Assembly (NCBI RefSeq): GCF_958979055.1
Contig: NC_084891.1
Location: 7,342,501-7,406,500, forward strand
DNA: 64,000 bases
Reading direction: 5' to 3'
Source: Alnus glutinosa
Lineage: Eukaryota; Streptophyta; Magnoliopsida; Fagales; Betulaceae
In this document: piece after piece, positions 9,560 through 22,547 of the stretch
How positions within the stretch are numbered: the stretch's first letter is position 1
How the letters are laid out: each line of letters opens with the position of its first letter
The notes under the pieces: generated by a model
Seen by the model: the letters and a program-made list of their open reading frames with translations, nothing else
Databases searched by the model: none
What the model was told of the DNA's origin: nothing
Translations under genes and position numbers: made by a program

Positions 9560-12520
9560 TTTTAAAAGTAATAAACTAGTTTTATCAAATGCATAAGGCG
9601 CCACTAAATTCATCGGGAGTATACAGATGAATTACTCAGCAAGAAAGCAAAAACGAAACAGCCCCAAAAAAACAAAGAAACCCAACCAACCCTCAACAAC
9701 CAAAGAACCACAAACGCAAACCCGGATCAAGAAACCCACAAAGAGCACTCACAGCTACACTAACGAAACCCAACCAAACCCACAATAACCAAAGACCTAG
9801 AACCCAAAAACCACACGGAACATACTCCACCACCTAAACCTATCCTTTCCTTCGCATGTCCGGATGACAATGATGGAAACGTGGAGGACTCTAGACGTGG
9901 GTAGTTGAACAGTTGCAGTTCATGGCCACGTGATAGACTATCTAGACATGGGTAGTGGTGTGCTGCAGTTATTCATGGGTAGTTATTTAGTGCATGGGTA
10001 GTTAATATGTTAGTGGGTAGTTTTATTCTCAATTACGTAGCTCTAGTATAAGATGGGATCTAGAATGTGGAGAAGAGGGTATTGAATATTGTATTGACAT
10101 TTGTCATTCTGATTTATATTCGGTCCTAATTGAATTCATTTGTGGTCTTTTCGGGTAGGAAAGGAGTCATTATCTATCTATTTCTATTTAATTAGTCGTG
10201 GGTTCTTATCAGACAAGCAGCCAGGGAGGTAAAAAACCAGCTCCCCAGATAGGCCAAAAGCAACCGGCGGCGCAAAACCAACAGAGCTCCCCTTAGAATC
10301 CAAATCCGAGCACCCAAAGGCAGAGAAAGTGAACCCAGAAGACGCCCGTTTTGCTGGTCCCTTGGAGACAGTGAGATCAGTACGTGGAATTGGCTCCTTC
10401 ACCTCCGGCTGTTGAAGACCGGCAATAGACCCAACTCCCACAGAGCATTCCATACCAGCTTCAGGAACCAACGAGAACCCTAGACCCGTATCCTCAAAAC
10501 GAGGCACATTTGACTTGTTTTTAAGTTTCGGTATGGACCAGCTCAAACAGTCAAACGGACCCCTTTCTGCTTGACGCACCAACCGGACCTAGCAACCCAG
10601 CCCATGGCCACATTAAAACTGACGTGCAACCGTACCCACGAACCTGGATTTGAATTCAAATGACATGCTTTCGCACCTCGAGCAGAGTGAACGACATGGG
10701 TCTTCTGACTCTTCTTCTTAGAGCACTAGCAGTAGACACCCAACCATTTTTCCTAAATTTAAGGAACAAAACTACTTTTTACTTCCTTATTTAAAAACAC
10801 TCCACAATAACTTCCCTTAATTTGACCCTAAACAATTAAAATATTATTTTTGCTTTTACTTTTTTCTTTCTTTATTATTTCTTTTCTTTCCTCACAATCT
10901 CTCTCTCCAAGTCTCCATCGTCTTCCTTCTCCTGGCTTCTCTCTCTCATCTCTGTCTTCGTCTCTTTCTCTTTTTTTCTTTGTAAATTTTCATCTCTTTA
11001 ACTTCCTCTTTGACACCAACCGTAGAGAGAACATTTTTGAAGCCTTTGATTATGGTTTTGGGTCTTCTTGAATTTGGGGGATCGGAGTCTGTTTGCAGGT
11101 GTTGGTGTTATTCAGTTCATCCTTTTTCTTTTCTTAACTCTCTTTTTCGAATCTGTCTACGGGTGTTGATGTTATTGGGTTGTTTGATGCTGATTTTCTT
11201 TGGGTTGAATTTTGGGGTGTTTATGACTTGATCTATTCTTTCGGTGTTTATGACTTGAATTTTTGGGGTGCGTGAGAAGAAAGGGAATGAGCTGGTGCTA
11301 TAGCCGTTGTTCAAGAATGGCTTTTGTTCAATCTATTGGAGTTTCATGGCTTGCTCCCCTCGGTGGCAAAAGAAAGAAGAAGAAGAAAGTGGGAGACGTG
11401 AGGGGAGAGAGCCTTGCCGTGAAGGACAGAGAGAGTCAAAGACGGATTTTTTTTCATTAAAAAAAGTGATTGGGAAGCTACAGTGCTACCCAATGTATTG
11501 GGTAGCACTGTAGCTACCCAACAAAAAATGTAAATTTGGGGTATCTATTGTGAGGTGATTTTTGTGAGTTTTTTGAAATTTTCCCTATATATAGGGAAGG
11601 GAACCAATATAGGGAGGGAGACACTAGTGTTCTTACCTAGCGAACAACAATTCAAAACCTTGTCCACGGGATCAACCGCGAAGCCTGGAGAACATGCTAG
11701 AAGCGAGGAACCCACTGACGACCTGTGCAGATTCACCCCTAGATCGAAACGATTCACCGCCATTCTCCTGTCTTCGGCCACCCTACACCACGACTCGGGA
11801 AACAAATCCAAACCACGCATCTCAACGTCCGAGACCGGCAGCCCATTAAGCTTGAAATGAGAGATAGATTCCCCCCGAACCACCGTCGCATAAGAAGGAC
11901 AAGTTTCACCCAGCCGACCGGACGAAGCACCCCTTAACTGTTTTCCCTCGGAAGCAAACATCTCAAAATCCACCAACCGAACCTTAGGTCCCGGAAGTTG
12001 ATCATCTTCCGCAGCTCACCCGTAACCCGAGCCCAGCCCCCACCTTTACGGCCTTCAGGGAGCCAAATAGCCCCTTTTCAACCACCCTCATCAAAGATGG
12101 TCACCTCTAGGAACCGGCCGGACTTGTTCTCTCCCCCTCGAACCATCAAAACCTTCACATCCTCCCGTAAGTACCTGACGAAGTCTTTCGATGAAGCCTC
12201 CTCGACAGTAGCCAACAGCCAGGCTAATCCTTGAAGACTCAAAAAAATGACCCCACGGAACCCCTTTCTCCTCTCCTCCAAACTGAGAACCGACCCTTCT
12301 GACTTCACCAGGAATGAAAACTGTTTGGCTTCCACAGAGAAGCTCCGCTCCATCCTTGGCAAACGTCGAGATTTAGGAGAGGAAGAACCCTGGCGACATA
12401 CCTACGAACCGGACCCTCAGAACCGCCAACCACCACCCAGCACCGAGCAAACTCTGAGAAAACCAGAACCCAGCAGAACCGACTAACCTAAGCGAAAATC
12501 TAACGGGACGCGCCAACACG
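9560..12520 (-). mobile_element. LINE-type retroelement relic (ORF1-like coding), copy 1
   Basis: Minus-strand segments encode an ORF1/gag-like protein in three blocks. 12362-12078 contains MERSFSVEAK and LEDVKVLMVRG-like sequence, 11976-11630 contains ESWCRVAEDRRMAVNRFDLG, and 10582-10184 contains FDCLSWSIPKLKNKSN. Similar proteins precede reverse transcriptase ORFs in dicot LINEs (established family pattern). No reverse transcriptase is present here, so the copy is truncated or non-autonomous. The putative 3' end toward 9560 has a TTATTACTTTTAAAAA-type tail on the minus strand. Frameshifts separate the blocks, and a TGA at 12081-12079 replaces the CGA of copy 2. Confidence 0.65.
10721..11632. 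mobile_element. MITE with TTA target duplication inside the LINE relic (copy 1)
   Basis: The ends are GAGCACTAGCAGTAGACACC on the left and ACACTAGTGTTC on the right, so GAGCACTAG pairs with GAACACTAG. TTA flanks both sides (10718-10720, 11633-11635), as in PIF/Harbinger-type insertions. The insertion is confirmed by reading frame: removing the element plus one TTA restores continuous minus-strand coding (CCSLG joins KKKSQKTHVV). A palindrome around GCTACAGTGCTACCCAA lies at about 11476-11520. Confidence 0.8.
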
Positions 12521-12540
12521 CGCCACCGCTAGTGAAGGAA

Positions 12541-12619
<79 letters not shown>
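12541..12619. repeat. (GA)n microsatellite, expanded in copy 1
   Basis: About 79 bp of pure GA repeat. The corresponding site in copy 2 (19703-19722) has only about ten units, so the array changed length after the duplication. A (TA)n tract at about 14140-14200 is likewise longer than its partner at 21249-21266. Confidence 0.95.
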
Positions 12620-12621
<2 letters not shown>

Positions 12622-14147
12622 CTAGGTCGCCAAATACTCTTTCAAGGGAGTATTGTGTCAATAGTATTCACTGTGAGATATTTAGTATAAAAGCAGAAAG
12701 AAAGGAGTAAAATGTGAAAATTTTAATTGGACTTGTACACAGAATTGGCAACCCTGGACTGTGTTGTGATGCTGAAGAGGGTTGTAGTTGTTACCTTTAT
12801 AGGTTAAATAGTGTCAACCCACATTAACTTGGTCTGTTCTATTGGCAATTGTTTCTGCTGCCTAACAGGGAGAAAATAATGACAACACCGAGGAAGGAGA
12901 AAAAAAGAGAGGCTAGAAGTGAAGAGAAGGCCGAAAGGGCAGCAGCACTGGATAAGGTTATACATGAGCTCATACTATTGATGTATATGACTATGTGTTG
13001 TCCCTACAGCTTGACCAAGACTTTCTAGCTTTTCTGCAGAGTATTGAAAAAGAACTCTTGAAATGCCTTCAGCATGGAGTTTATGGTGACATATACAACT
13101 ATCCTGTTAAAGAGTACAACAAAGTTCTTCATATTGAAGAGGGGCAGGCTGTTAGTGAAGATGAAGATGAGATGGTAATTTGTGAAATCCTTTTTTCTTG
13201 AACTTATTAATATTGTTTTAAAAACAAGTGATTTGCTTTTGTGCTCACTTAGATGCTACTTTTAGATAATTAAATGCCCTTTGATTGGTTCTTGGAATAA
13301 GCAGGAAGCTGAGATAGAATATGTTTAGGGTTATGATGAACTTGAAGAGGAAGATGATATAGAAGATTTTGGTGATTTTTCAATTACTCAGTCTCATGCG
13401 GATTATGACAATGGTAAAGGTGTCACTAGATATTTATTGTTGAGCATTTTTTTAATGTTGACTTAATTTTTTATTACCTCATGCTTACCTGTGGTTGCAC
13501 ATATATAATTAATATACTCCTGTTTCAATTTCAGTGTCTTACTTGTCTCTTTCGGACGTTGTAAAATATATGTCCACTTTTTAAAAGTGGAAGTTCTTCC
13601 ATCTTCAATTTCCTATTAGTCTCACCTTTTTTCTTAAAGATTCTTATTAAAGGTTATTTCATCTCTAATTTAAAGTGAAGGACATTTTAGGAAGAGGACA
13701 ATATTGTTAATAGTCGTACAATTTGAAATCAAGTCATGAAACCAATAAAAAGAGGCATTTAGATTTGGACGAAGGGAGTATTAACTTGTACCATGTAAAA
13801 CCTGTCTATTTTCAGTTTACACGGGATATTTTTAATTTTAGTTAGGCATAAGTTGTGGCCTTTGGTTTTACTAGCGTATATGATAATGGGACGAGTGCAT
13901 GAGAGAATTATCAAATGTGCTCAAGTGTCCATCCCATCTGGAATAAGAAAAAAGAGTTTAATGATGCAGTTGGAATGGATGCAGATGAGGAAGAGGTTGA
14001 ACCAGTTGCTGGCAAGAGAGTGAGAAAGGAAACTGGCTTGGCTTCAGGAAAGCTTGATAAAGATGAACCTGGTGCAAAATTGAAGAAGAGAGCAAGGGTG
14101 CTTGTTGAGGTAATGGCCGATGACATTGTGGTGTTTTACAGGCTCAC

Positions 14148-14202
<55 letters not shown>

Positions 14203-14466
14203 TTTCATATTTTAAACTTTACCTATAGTACAAGTAATTCTCTATTAATAAACAACTTGCAACTTGTTGTAAGAATGTTGGCTCACAGAATATTGCTCTG
14301 GTAAACAGTTTCTCACATACTTTGTGTCAGTTAGATGATTTCTTTTTCTGTCATTTTACATAGGATAAGATCCTTCATTAAACAATGGGCAAACAGGTTT
14401 TTCCTCGGTACCACTATCTTTTTTTGTGGGGATGGATTCCGTGTACCCCAATTTGTAACATAATGA

Positions 14467-15150
14467 CAGACATTTCTTTTTAATAAAATTATCAGTCCTT
14501 GACAGAAATTCCAGGGAAACATTGTTAGGGTGCTCCGCTATAATTTTATGTACCTATAGGTTGGTTGAGATAAACACCATGAACATGAATGTGCTATATA
14601 TTTTCAAATACCCTTTGATGTGAAGTAACAACATATGTGTGCTATCTAAATTAATTCTTTTTCGTTTTCTTTTGATATATCATATTTATTGTTTACTCAA
14701 TTTTATAGTTTTACTTTATTTGTTTAAAAAATTCAATATATACTTGTCCAATAATCTAGATATTAAACCTATTCAATTATATAATATATGTATGATATTA
14801 AAATTATAATGTTAACTATTATAGTGATACATAACACAGGGAACCAAGCATGTCTCCAACATTACACTAACGAACTTCGTGTTTGTGTAAGGAAAAGTAT
14901 GTATGTGCTGGCCTGAGCTTATCATTTTGATGGGCATGATGAGCATCATATATATATATATATTGTACTGAGCTACTTGCCAAGAAAATTGTGAATTTGG
15001 GTTCCTATGTTGAGTTTGGGTGTGCGTTAAGAAAGGATGGGAATTTTATGAAGCAGTATAAGATTTCTATGTTTGGGAATTTTATGAGCCCATGATTTCT
15101 ATCTATGGGCTCACCTCTCCTTTTATACCTTGACCTACTCTTTCATACAG
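14467..15150. other. AT-rich unique spacer, no gene seen
   Basis: Sequence between the end of the duplicated segment and the GAPDH fragment. It contains a TA tract at 14950-14964 and no recognisable coding exon. The T-rich stretch just before 15151 ends in CATACAG and acts as the upstream intron of the GAPDH fragment. Confidence 0.5.
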
Positions 15151-15543
<393 letters not shown>

Positions 15544-16599
15544 TGAATTGGATGAACTTTGTGTTATCGGTTTATTCCACCCAAATATTCAGTGGTTGTT
15601 CGATTATGGTTGTTGGTCTTTAAGTGACTTTATTGTACTGGTTGGTTGCATTTAGTATGAAGTTTGCCACCGCCTTTTCAAATTATATTACTTGCTGAGT
15701 GTTCGATGAAAGGATGGTTAGCTACATTTCTTTTTGTGATTTATTTGTTTTCTATTTTGGCTGCATAGCACATTTTTACTCTTGCTTGCATTTGTTTTTA
15801 TTGAACTACCAGAAATGCTTACTCATGTGCGTATAATGTTTTCTGATGTGCTACAAGATTGTCTTTGGTACACTACTTGTCAATAAACTTTTACTTATTT
15901 ATCAAAAAAAAAAAAAAAACTACTTGGTTACTTTTGGGAGATCAATGATGTTATAACGAGAACCACTATTGGTTGCGTTTTAAAGAGAACGTGTTACTTA
16001 TTTATTTGTTTTTTTGTTTTGTTTTGTTTTTTTTTTGAAAAAAAAAAAAAAGAAAAGAAAAAGAAAAGAACATGAGCCAGAAAATTTGAGGGCATGGAGT
16101 ATGGCAGACGTTCGAATGTTAGGATCTTACATTGATCTTTGAAGACTTATGTTTTTTTTCCAGTTAGCTTTAGCTCTATGACACTTCCTCCCCTTGTATG
16201 AATGGTTGGAGGGTGTGGTACTCGTGGCTATACAGCCAATTGGGTAATTCATCTTAAAACTATGCTTTCCTTACCTCCCAACTATAAGCATAAAGTGGTG
16301 CGTTGCCTAATCCAGATTTGCCTATGGGTTTCAATAATAGATCAATTTCTCTTTCATCAAAATATTCTATGAATAATTCTTTTGATAAATTTGCCATAGG
16401 ATCCCTTTATGCAATGAGAACCAGTAATTAATTAGCATAAAAAGTTAGGTTCACTTAGTGACCAAAGCAATTAGATTTGCAAGGATCTAGATCTTAGGTT
16501 GGTAATGCATTATCGGTGTTCAGTACTTAAATTTGCTCCAGGATGGTTGGTTGACACAGAATTGAGGGCTGGGTGTTGTAACTTGTAGTGTGAAATAGA

Positions 16600-16639
<40 letters not shown>

Positions 16640-16641
<2 letters not shown>

Positions 16642-19600
16642 TAAAGTAATAAACTAGTTTTATCAAATGCATAAGGCGCCACTAAATTCATCGGGAGTAT
16701 ACAAATGAATTACCCAGCAAGAAAGCAAAAACGAAACAGCCCCAAAAAAACAAAGAAACCCAACCAACCCTCAACAACCAAAGAACCACAAACGCAAACC
16801 CGGATCAAGAAACCCACAAAGAGCACTCACAGCTACACTAATGAAACCCAACCAAACCCACAATAACCAAAGACCTAGAACCCAAAAACCACACGGAACA
16901 TACTCCACCACCTAAACCTATCCTTTCCTTCGCATGTTCGGATGACAATGATGGAAACGTGGAAGACTCTAGACGTGGGTAGTTGAACAGTTGCAGTTCA
17001 TGGCCACGTGATAGTCTATCTAGACATGGGTAGTGGTGTGCTGCAGTTATTCATGGGTAGTTATTTAGTGCATGGGTAGTTAATATGTTAGTGGGTAGTT
17101 TTATTCTCAATTACGTAGCTCTAGTATAAGATGGGATCTAGAATGTGGAGAAGAGGGTATTGAATATTGTATTGACATTTGTCATTCTGATTTATATTCG
17201 GTCCTAATTGAATTCATTTGTGGTCTTTTCGGGTAGGAAAGGAGTCATTATCTATCTATTTCTATTTAATTAGTCGTGGGTTCTTATCAGACAAGCAGCC
17301 AGAGAGGTAAAAAACCAGCTCCCCAGATAGGCCAAAAGCAACCGGTGGCGCAAAACCAACAGAGCTTCCCTTAGAATCCAAATCCGAGCACCCAAAGGCA
17401 GAGAAAGTGAACCCAGAAGATGCCCGTTTTGCAGGTCCCTTGGAGACAGTGAGATCAATACGTGGAACCGGCTCCTTCACCTCCGGCTGTTGAAGACCGG
17501 CAATAGACCCAACCCCCACAGAGCATTCCATACCAGCTTCAGGAACCAACGAGAACCCTAGACCCGTATCCTCAAAACGAGGCACATTTGACTTGTTTTT
17601 AAGTTTCGGTATGGACCAGCTCAAACAGTCAAATGGACCCCTTTCCGCTTGACGTACCAACCGGACCTAGCAACCCGGCCCATGGCCACATTGAAACTGA
17701 CGAGCAACCGTACCCACGAACCTGGATTTGAATTCAAATGACCTGCTTTCGCACCTCGAGCAGAGTGAACGACATGGGTCTTCTGACTCTTCTTTTTAGA
17801 GCACTAGCAGTAGACACTCAACCATTTTTCCTAAATTTAAGGAACAAAACTACTTTTTACTTCCTTATTTAAAAACACTCCACAATAACTTCCCTTAATT
17901 TCACCCTAAACAATTAAAATATTATTTTTCCTTTTACTTTTTTCTTTCTTTATTATTTCTTTTCTTTCCTCACAATCTCTCTCTCCAAGTCTCCATCGTC
18001 TTCCTTCTCCTGACTTCTCTCTCTCATCTCTGTCTTCGTCTCTTTCTCTTTTTTTCTTTGTAAATTTTCTTCGTCTCTTTCACTTCCTCTTTGACACCAA
18101 CCACTGTCTTCGTCTCTTTTGCTTTTTTTCTTTGTAAATTTTCATCTCTTTAACTTCCTCTTTGACACCAACCATAGAGAGAACATTTTTGAAGCCTTTG
18201 ATTATGGTTTTGGGTCTTCTTGAATTTGGGGGATCGGAGTATGTCTGCAAGTGTTGATGTTATTAAGTTCATCCTTTTTCTTTTCTGAACTCTCTTTCTC
18301 GAATCTGTCTACGGGTGTTGATGTTATTGGGTTGTTTGATGCTGATTTTCTTTGGGTTGAATTTTTTGGGTGTTTATGACTTGATCTTTTCTTTCGGTGT
18401 TTATGACTTGAATTTTTGGGGTGCGCGAGAAGAAAGGGAATGAGCTGGTGCTATAGCCGTTGTTCAAGGATGGCTTTTGTTCAATCTATTGGAGTTTCAT
18501 GGCTTGCTCCCCTTGGTGGCAAAAGAAAGAAGAAGAAGAAAGTGGGAGACGTGGGGGGAGAGAGGAGAGAGCCTTGCCGTGAAGGACAGAGAGAGTCAGA
18601 GAGGAATTTTTTTTCATTAAAAAAAGTGATTGGGAAGCTACAGTGCTACCCAATGTATTGGGTAGCACTGTAGCTACCCAACAAAAAATGTAAATTTGGG
18701 GTATTTACTGTGGGGTGATTTTTGTGAGTTTTTTGAAATTTTCTCTATATATAGGGAAGGGAACCAATATAGGGAGGGAGACACTAGTGTTCTTACCCAG
18801 CGGACAAAAACTCAAAACCTTGTCCACGGGATCAACCGCGAAGCCTGGAGAACATGCTGGAAGCGAGGAACCCACTGACGACCTGTGCAGATTCACCCCC
18901 AGATCGAAACGATTCACTGCCATTCTCCTGTCTTCGGCCACCCTACACCACGACTCGGGAAACAAATCCAAACCACGCGTCCCAACGTCCGAGACCGGCG
19001 GCCCATTAAGCTTGAAATGAGAGATAGATTCCCCCTGAACCACGGCCGCATAAGAAGTACAAGTTTCACCCAGCCGACCGGACAAAGCACCCCTTAACTG
19101 TTCCCCCTCAGAAGCAAACGTCTTAGAATCCACCAACTGAACCTTCGGTCCCGGAAGTTGATCATCTTCCGCAGCTCACCCGCAACCCGAGCCCAGCCCC
19201 CACCTTTACGGCCTTCAGGGAGCCAAATAGCCCCTTTTCGACCACCCTCATCAAAGACGGTCACCTCTAGGAATCGGCCAGACTTGTTCTCTTCCCCTCG
19301 AACCATCAAAACCTTCACATCCTCCCGTAAGTACCTGACGAAGTCTTTCGATGAAGCCTCCTCGATAGTAGCCAACAGCCAGGCTAATCCTTGAAGACTC
19401 AAAAAAATGACCTTGCAGAACCCCTTTCTCCTCTCCTCCAAACGGAGAACCGACCCTTCTGACTTCGCCGAGAATGAAAACCGTTTGGCTTCCACAGAGA
19501 AGCTCCGCTCCATCCTTGGCAAACGTCGAGATTTAGGAGAGGAAGAACCCTGGCGACATACCTACGAACCGGACCCTCAGAACCGCCAACAACCACCCAG

Positions 19601-19690
19601 CACTGAGCAAACTCTGAGAAAACCAGAACCCAGCAGAACTGACTAACCTAAGCGAAAATCTAACGGGACGCGCCAACACGCGCCACCGCT
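16640..19690 (-). mobile_element. LINE-type retroelement relic (ORF1-like coding), copy 2
   Basis: Duplicate of the relic at 9560-12520. Here the N-terminal frame (19522-19094) is longer because CGA is retained where copy 1 has TGA. It reads through GRKGAIWLPEGRKGGGW before a frameshift. Further blocks are 19136-18790 and 17660-17262. No reverse transcriptase domain is seen. Confidence 0.65.
17799..18792. mobile_element. TTA-target MITE inside the LINE relic (copy 2)
   Basis: The same insertion as at 10721-11632, carried along by the duplication, flanked by TTA at 17796-17798 and 18793-18795. It is longer than copy 1 because of an internal tandem duplication near 18060-18135. Confidence 0.78.
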
Positions 19691-19970
19691 AGCGAAGGAA
19701 AGGAGAGAGAGAGAGAGAGAGGGCTAGGTCGCCAAATACTCTTTCAAGGGAGTATTGTGTCAATAGTATTCACTGTGAGATATTTAGTATAAAAGCAGAA
19801 AGAAAGGAGTAAAATGTGAAAATTTTAATTGGACTTGTACACAGAATTGGCAACCCTGGACTGTGTTGTGATGCTGAAAAGGGTTGTAGTTGTTACCTTT
19901 ATAGGTTAAATAGTGTCAACCCACATTAACTTGGTCTGTTGTATTGGCAATTGTTTCTGCTGCCTAACAG

Positions 19971-21210
19971 GGAGAAAATAATGACAACACCGAGGAAGGA
20001 GAAAAAAAGAGAGGCTAGAAGTGAAGAGAAGGCCGAAAGGGCAGCAGCACTGGATAAGGTTATACATGAGCTCATACTATTGATGTATATGACTATGTGT
20101 TGTCCCTACAGCTTGACTAAGACTTTCTAGCTTTTCTGCAGAGTATTAAAAAAGAACTCTTGAAACGCCTTCAGCAAGGAGTTTATGGTGACATATACAA
20201 CTATCCTGTTAAAGAGTACAACAAAGTTCTTCATATTGAAGAGGGGCAGGCTGTTAGTGAAGATGAAGATGAGATGGTAATTTGTGAAATCCTTTTTTCT
20301 TGAACTTATTAATATTGTTTTAAAAACAAGTGATTTGCTTTTGTGCTCACTTAGATGCTACTTTTAGATAATTAAATGCCCTTTGATTGGTTCTTGGAAT
20401 AAGCAGGAAGCTGAGATAGAATATGTTTAGGGTTATGATGAACTTGAAGAGGAAGATGATATAGAAGATTTTGGTGATTTTTCAATTACTCAGTCTCATG
20501 CGGATTATGACAATGGTAAAGGTGTCACTAGATATTTATTGTTGAGCATTTTTTTAATGTTGACTTAATTTTTTATTACCTCATGCATACCTGTGGTTGC
20601 ACATATATAATTAATATACTCCTGTTCCAATTTCAGTGTCTTACTTGTCTCTTTCGGACGTTGTAAATATATGTCCACTTTTTAAAAGTGGAAGTTCTTC
20701 CATCTTCAATTTCCTATTAGTCTCACCTTTTTTCTTAAAGATTCTTATTAAAGGTTATTTCATCTCTAATTTAAAGTGAAGGACATTTTAGGAAGAGGAC
20801 AATATTGTTAATAGTCGTACAATTTGAAATCAAGTCATGAAACCAATAAAAAGAGGCATTTAGATTTGGACGAAGGGAGTATTAACTTGTACCATGTAAA
20901 ACCTGTCTATTTTCAGTTTACACGGGATATTTTTAATTTTAGTTAGGCATAAGTTGTGGCCTTTGGTTTTACTAGCGTATATGATAATGGGACAAGTGCA
21001 TGAGAGAATTATCAAATGTGCTCAAGTGTCCATCCCATCTGGAATAAGAAAAAAGAGTTTAATGATGCAGTTGGAATGGATGCAGATGAGGAAGAGGTTG
21101 AACCAGTTGCTGGCAAGAGAGTGAGAAAGGAAACTGGCTTGGCTTCAGGAAAGCTTGATAAAGATGAACCTGGTGCAAAATTGAAGAAGAGAGCAAGGGT
21201 GCTTGTTGAG
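19971..21210 (+). pseudogene. MAK16: MAK16 3' exons, degenerate copy 2
   Basis: Exon-like blocks are 19971-20058 (EKIMTTPRKEKKREAR), 20142-20276 (KKELLKRLQQGVYGDIYNYP), 20407-20515 (with the same TAG after EIEYV as copy 1) and about 21027-21210 (KKRARVLVEV). Because the nonsense codon is shared, the gene was already dead before the duplication. The 5' exons are absent from this copy. Confidence 0.88.
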
Positions 21211-21532
21211 GTAATGGCCGATGACATTGTGGTGTTTTACAGGCTCACTATATATATATATATATCATTTCATATTTTAAACTTTACCTATAGTACAAGT
21301 AATTCTCTATTAATAAACAACTTGCAAGTTGTTGTAAGAATGTTGGCTCACAGAATATTGCTCTGGTATACAGTTTCTCACATACTTTGTGTCAGTTAGA
21401 TGATTTCTTTTTCTGTCATTTTACATAGGATAAGATCCTTCATTAAACAATGGGCAAACAGGTTTTTCCTCGGTACCACCATCTTTTTTTGTGGGGATGG
21501 ATTCCGTGTACCCCAATTTGTAACATAATGAC

Positions 21533-22345
21533 AAAATATAAGCATTTAAAATACCAAACAAAATCTTGCTCCAATTATATGCATAAGTGCATACATAACA
21601 GGCAGGTTGAAGTCACTCCATGCAATCTATATTGTTCAATTTTGCTTGAGACTGTACCCAGTCGTCAGACCTGATAAGGTTCATGACAGCCGCGTCCTCG
21701 TCATCGACCTGAGCCTTCACATCACTACAACAAAAGGCACTGATTTGTCATTTTCCACTTTGCCTATAAGAAACCTAAATACAAGTTATAGATACCATTT
21801 GGCCTTTTGATTTTGTGAGGTCAAAAGTGTGTTTTAAAACAAAATCGTGGAAAGTGTCCCATTTGGAATTACGTTTTCAAATTGCATACAAATAAGTGTT
21901 TTTAAAAATCCACTATTTTAAAGATTAAATAGTGATTTTACCAAACATTTAATAATGTTTTCATTAGCTATATTTTAAAATCATTATTTTTTCAAACCAC
22001 ACATTTTAAAACCACTTAATCGAATGGACTCATAGTGTAGCAATTGAACAAGTTTAAAATTCACTTCAGCTCAAAATCATAATGTTAAATCAACGATTAT
22101 CCCAAAAGTTTAGGTCGATAAGAAAAGATAGATTTAATTATTTTATCATTCCTCAATCGTGTAGGCTCAAACTCTCTTAATAATATGTGACGCCTAACAC
22201 ATAAAATGAGTAGCAAATTATGAAAACAGAGTTTGAACTCAAGATCACTGCCTTGTGATCCTATAATAAATCACTAATTATCTAAAAAATTAAATTAAAT
22301 TAATAGAAAATGATGAATTTCATAATTTAATTAATATATATAAAA
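21533..22345. other. AT-rich spacer, no identified gene
   Basis: A short stretch at 21605-21720 has codon-like composition on the minus strand (VKAQVDDEDAAVMNL, ending near 21668), but I do not recognise the family and no splice context is clear. The remainder is AT-rich. Confidence 0.4.
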
Positions 22346-22349
22346 TAAA

Positions 22350-22505
22350 GGGGCCATACCGTGCATTTCTAGGATTGGAACGTATTTGAACATCATCAAT
22401 AATGCTGTAGTTCTTGAGTTTTCCGATGTACTCATCGACTAGGAGTTGCACCCACGGGAACGCTTTTTCCCAACCGTTAATATCCGTATAGGAAGAGCTC
22501 TCTGC
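22350..22505 (-). pseudogene. Unidentified exon-like fragment
   Basis: The minus strand reads ESSSYTDINGWEKAFPWVQL and continues LVDEYIGKLKNYSIIDDVQ without a stop, after an AG acceptor (GGGCAG). The composition is clearly coding-like and contrasts with its surroundings. I cannot assign a family. It may belong with the repeated fragment at 22548-22860 immediately upstream on the same strand. Confidence 0.45.
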
Positions 22506-22547
22506 CCAAAATTATTGGTGAAATTTTGTCAATTCATACTCCAAACT

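Larger units (their letters stand above)
8416..14109 (+). pseudogene. MAK16: MAK16 ribosome-biogenesis gene, degenerate copy 1
   Basis: Six exon-like blocks match the plant MAK16 protein in order. They are 8416-8499 (LWERVKLPRNYEKALEIIDK), 8611-8709 (MYWPKF, then frameshifted to the LVHKTK region), 12869-12956 (EKIMTTPRKEKKREAR), 13040-13174 (SIEKELL, GVYGDIYNYPVK), 13305-13413 (EAEIEYV, then TAG, GYDELEEEDD) and about 13926-14109 (KKRARVLVEV). GT and AG sites flank most blocks. Defects are a frameshift and a TAA in the 8611 block and a TAG in the 13305 block. MAK16 is a nucleolar factor for 60S ribosomal subunit assembly. The intron after 8709 is swollen by a LINE-type relic carrying a MITE. 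The 3' end of the gene after VLVEV is missing. Confidence 0.88.
8712..14466. repeat. Large direct duplication, copy 1 (partner 15772-21532)
   Basis: From CATTTTTACTCTTGCTTGC onward the sequence is repeated almost base for base beginning at about 15771. The homology ends after TAACATAATGACA (14466 and about 21532). The offset grows from 7,069 to 7,101 bp because of indels in microsatellites and one short tandem duplication. The left junction falls inside a MAK16 intron. Confidence 0.93.
15772..21532. repeat. Large direct duplication, copy 2 (partner 8712-14466)
   Basis: Near-identical copy of 8712-14466 in the same orientation. For example, the 132-residue minus-strand frames at 10184-10582 and 17262-17660 differ at three residues. 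Differences from copy 1 include shorter (GA)n and longer or shorter (TA)n tracts, and an extra CTTCGTCTCTTT-containing tandem duplication of roughly 80 bp at about 18060-18135. Confidence 0.93.
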
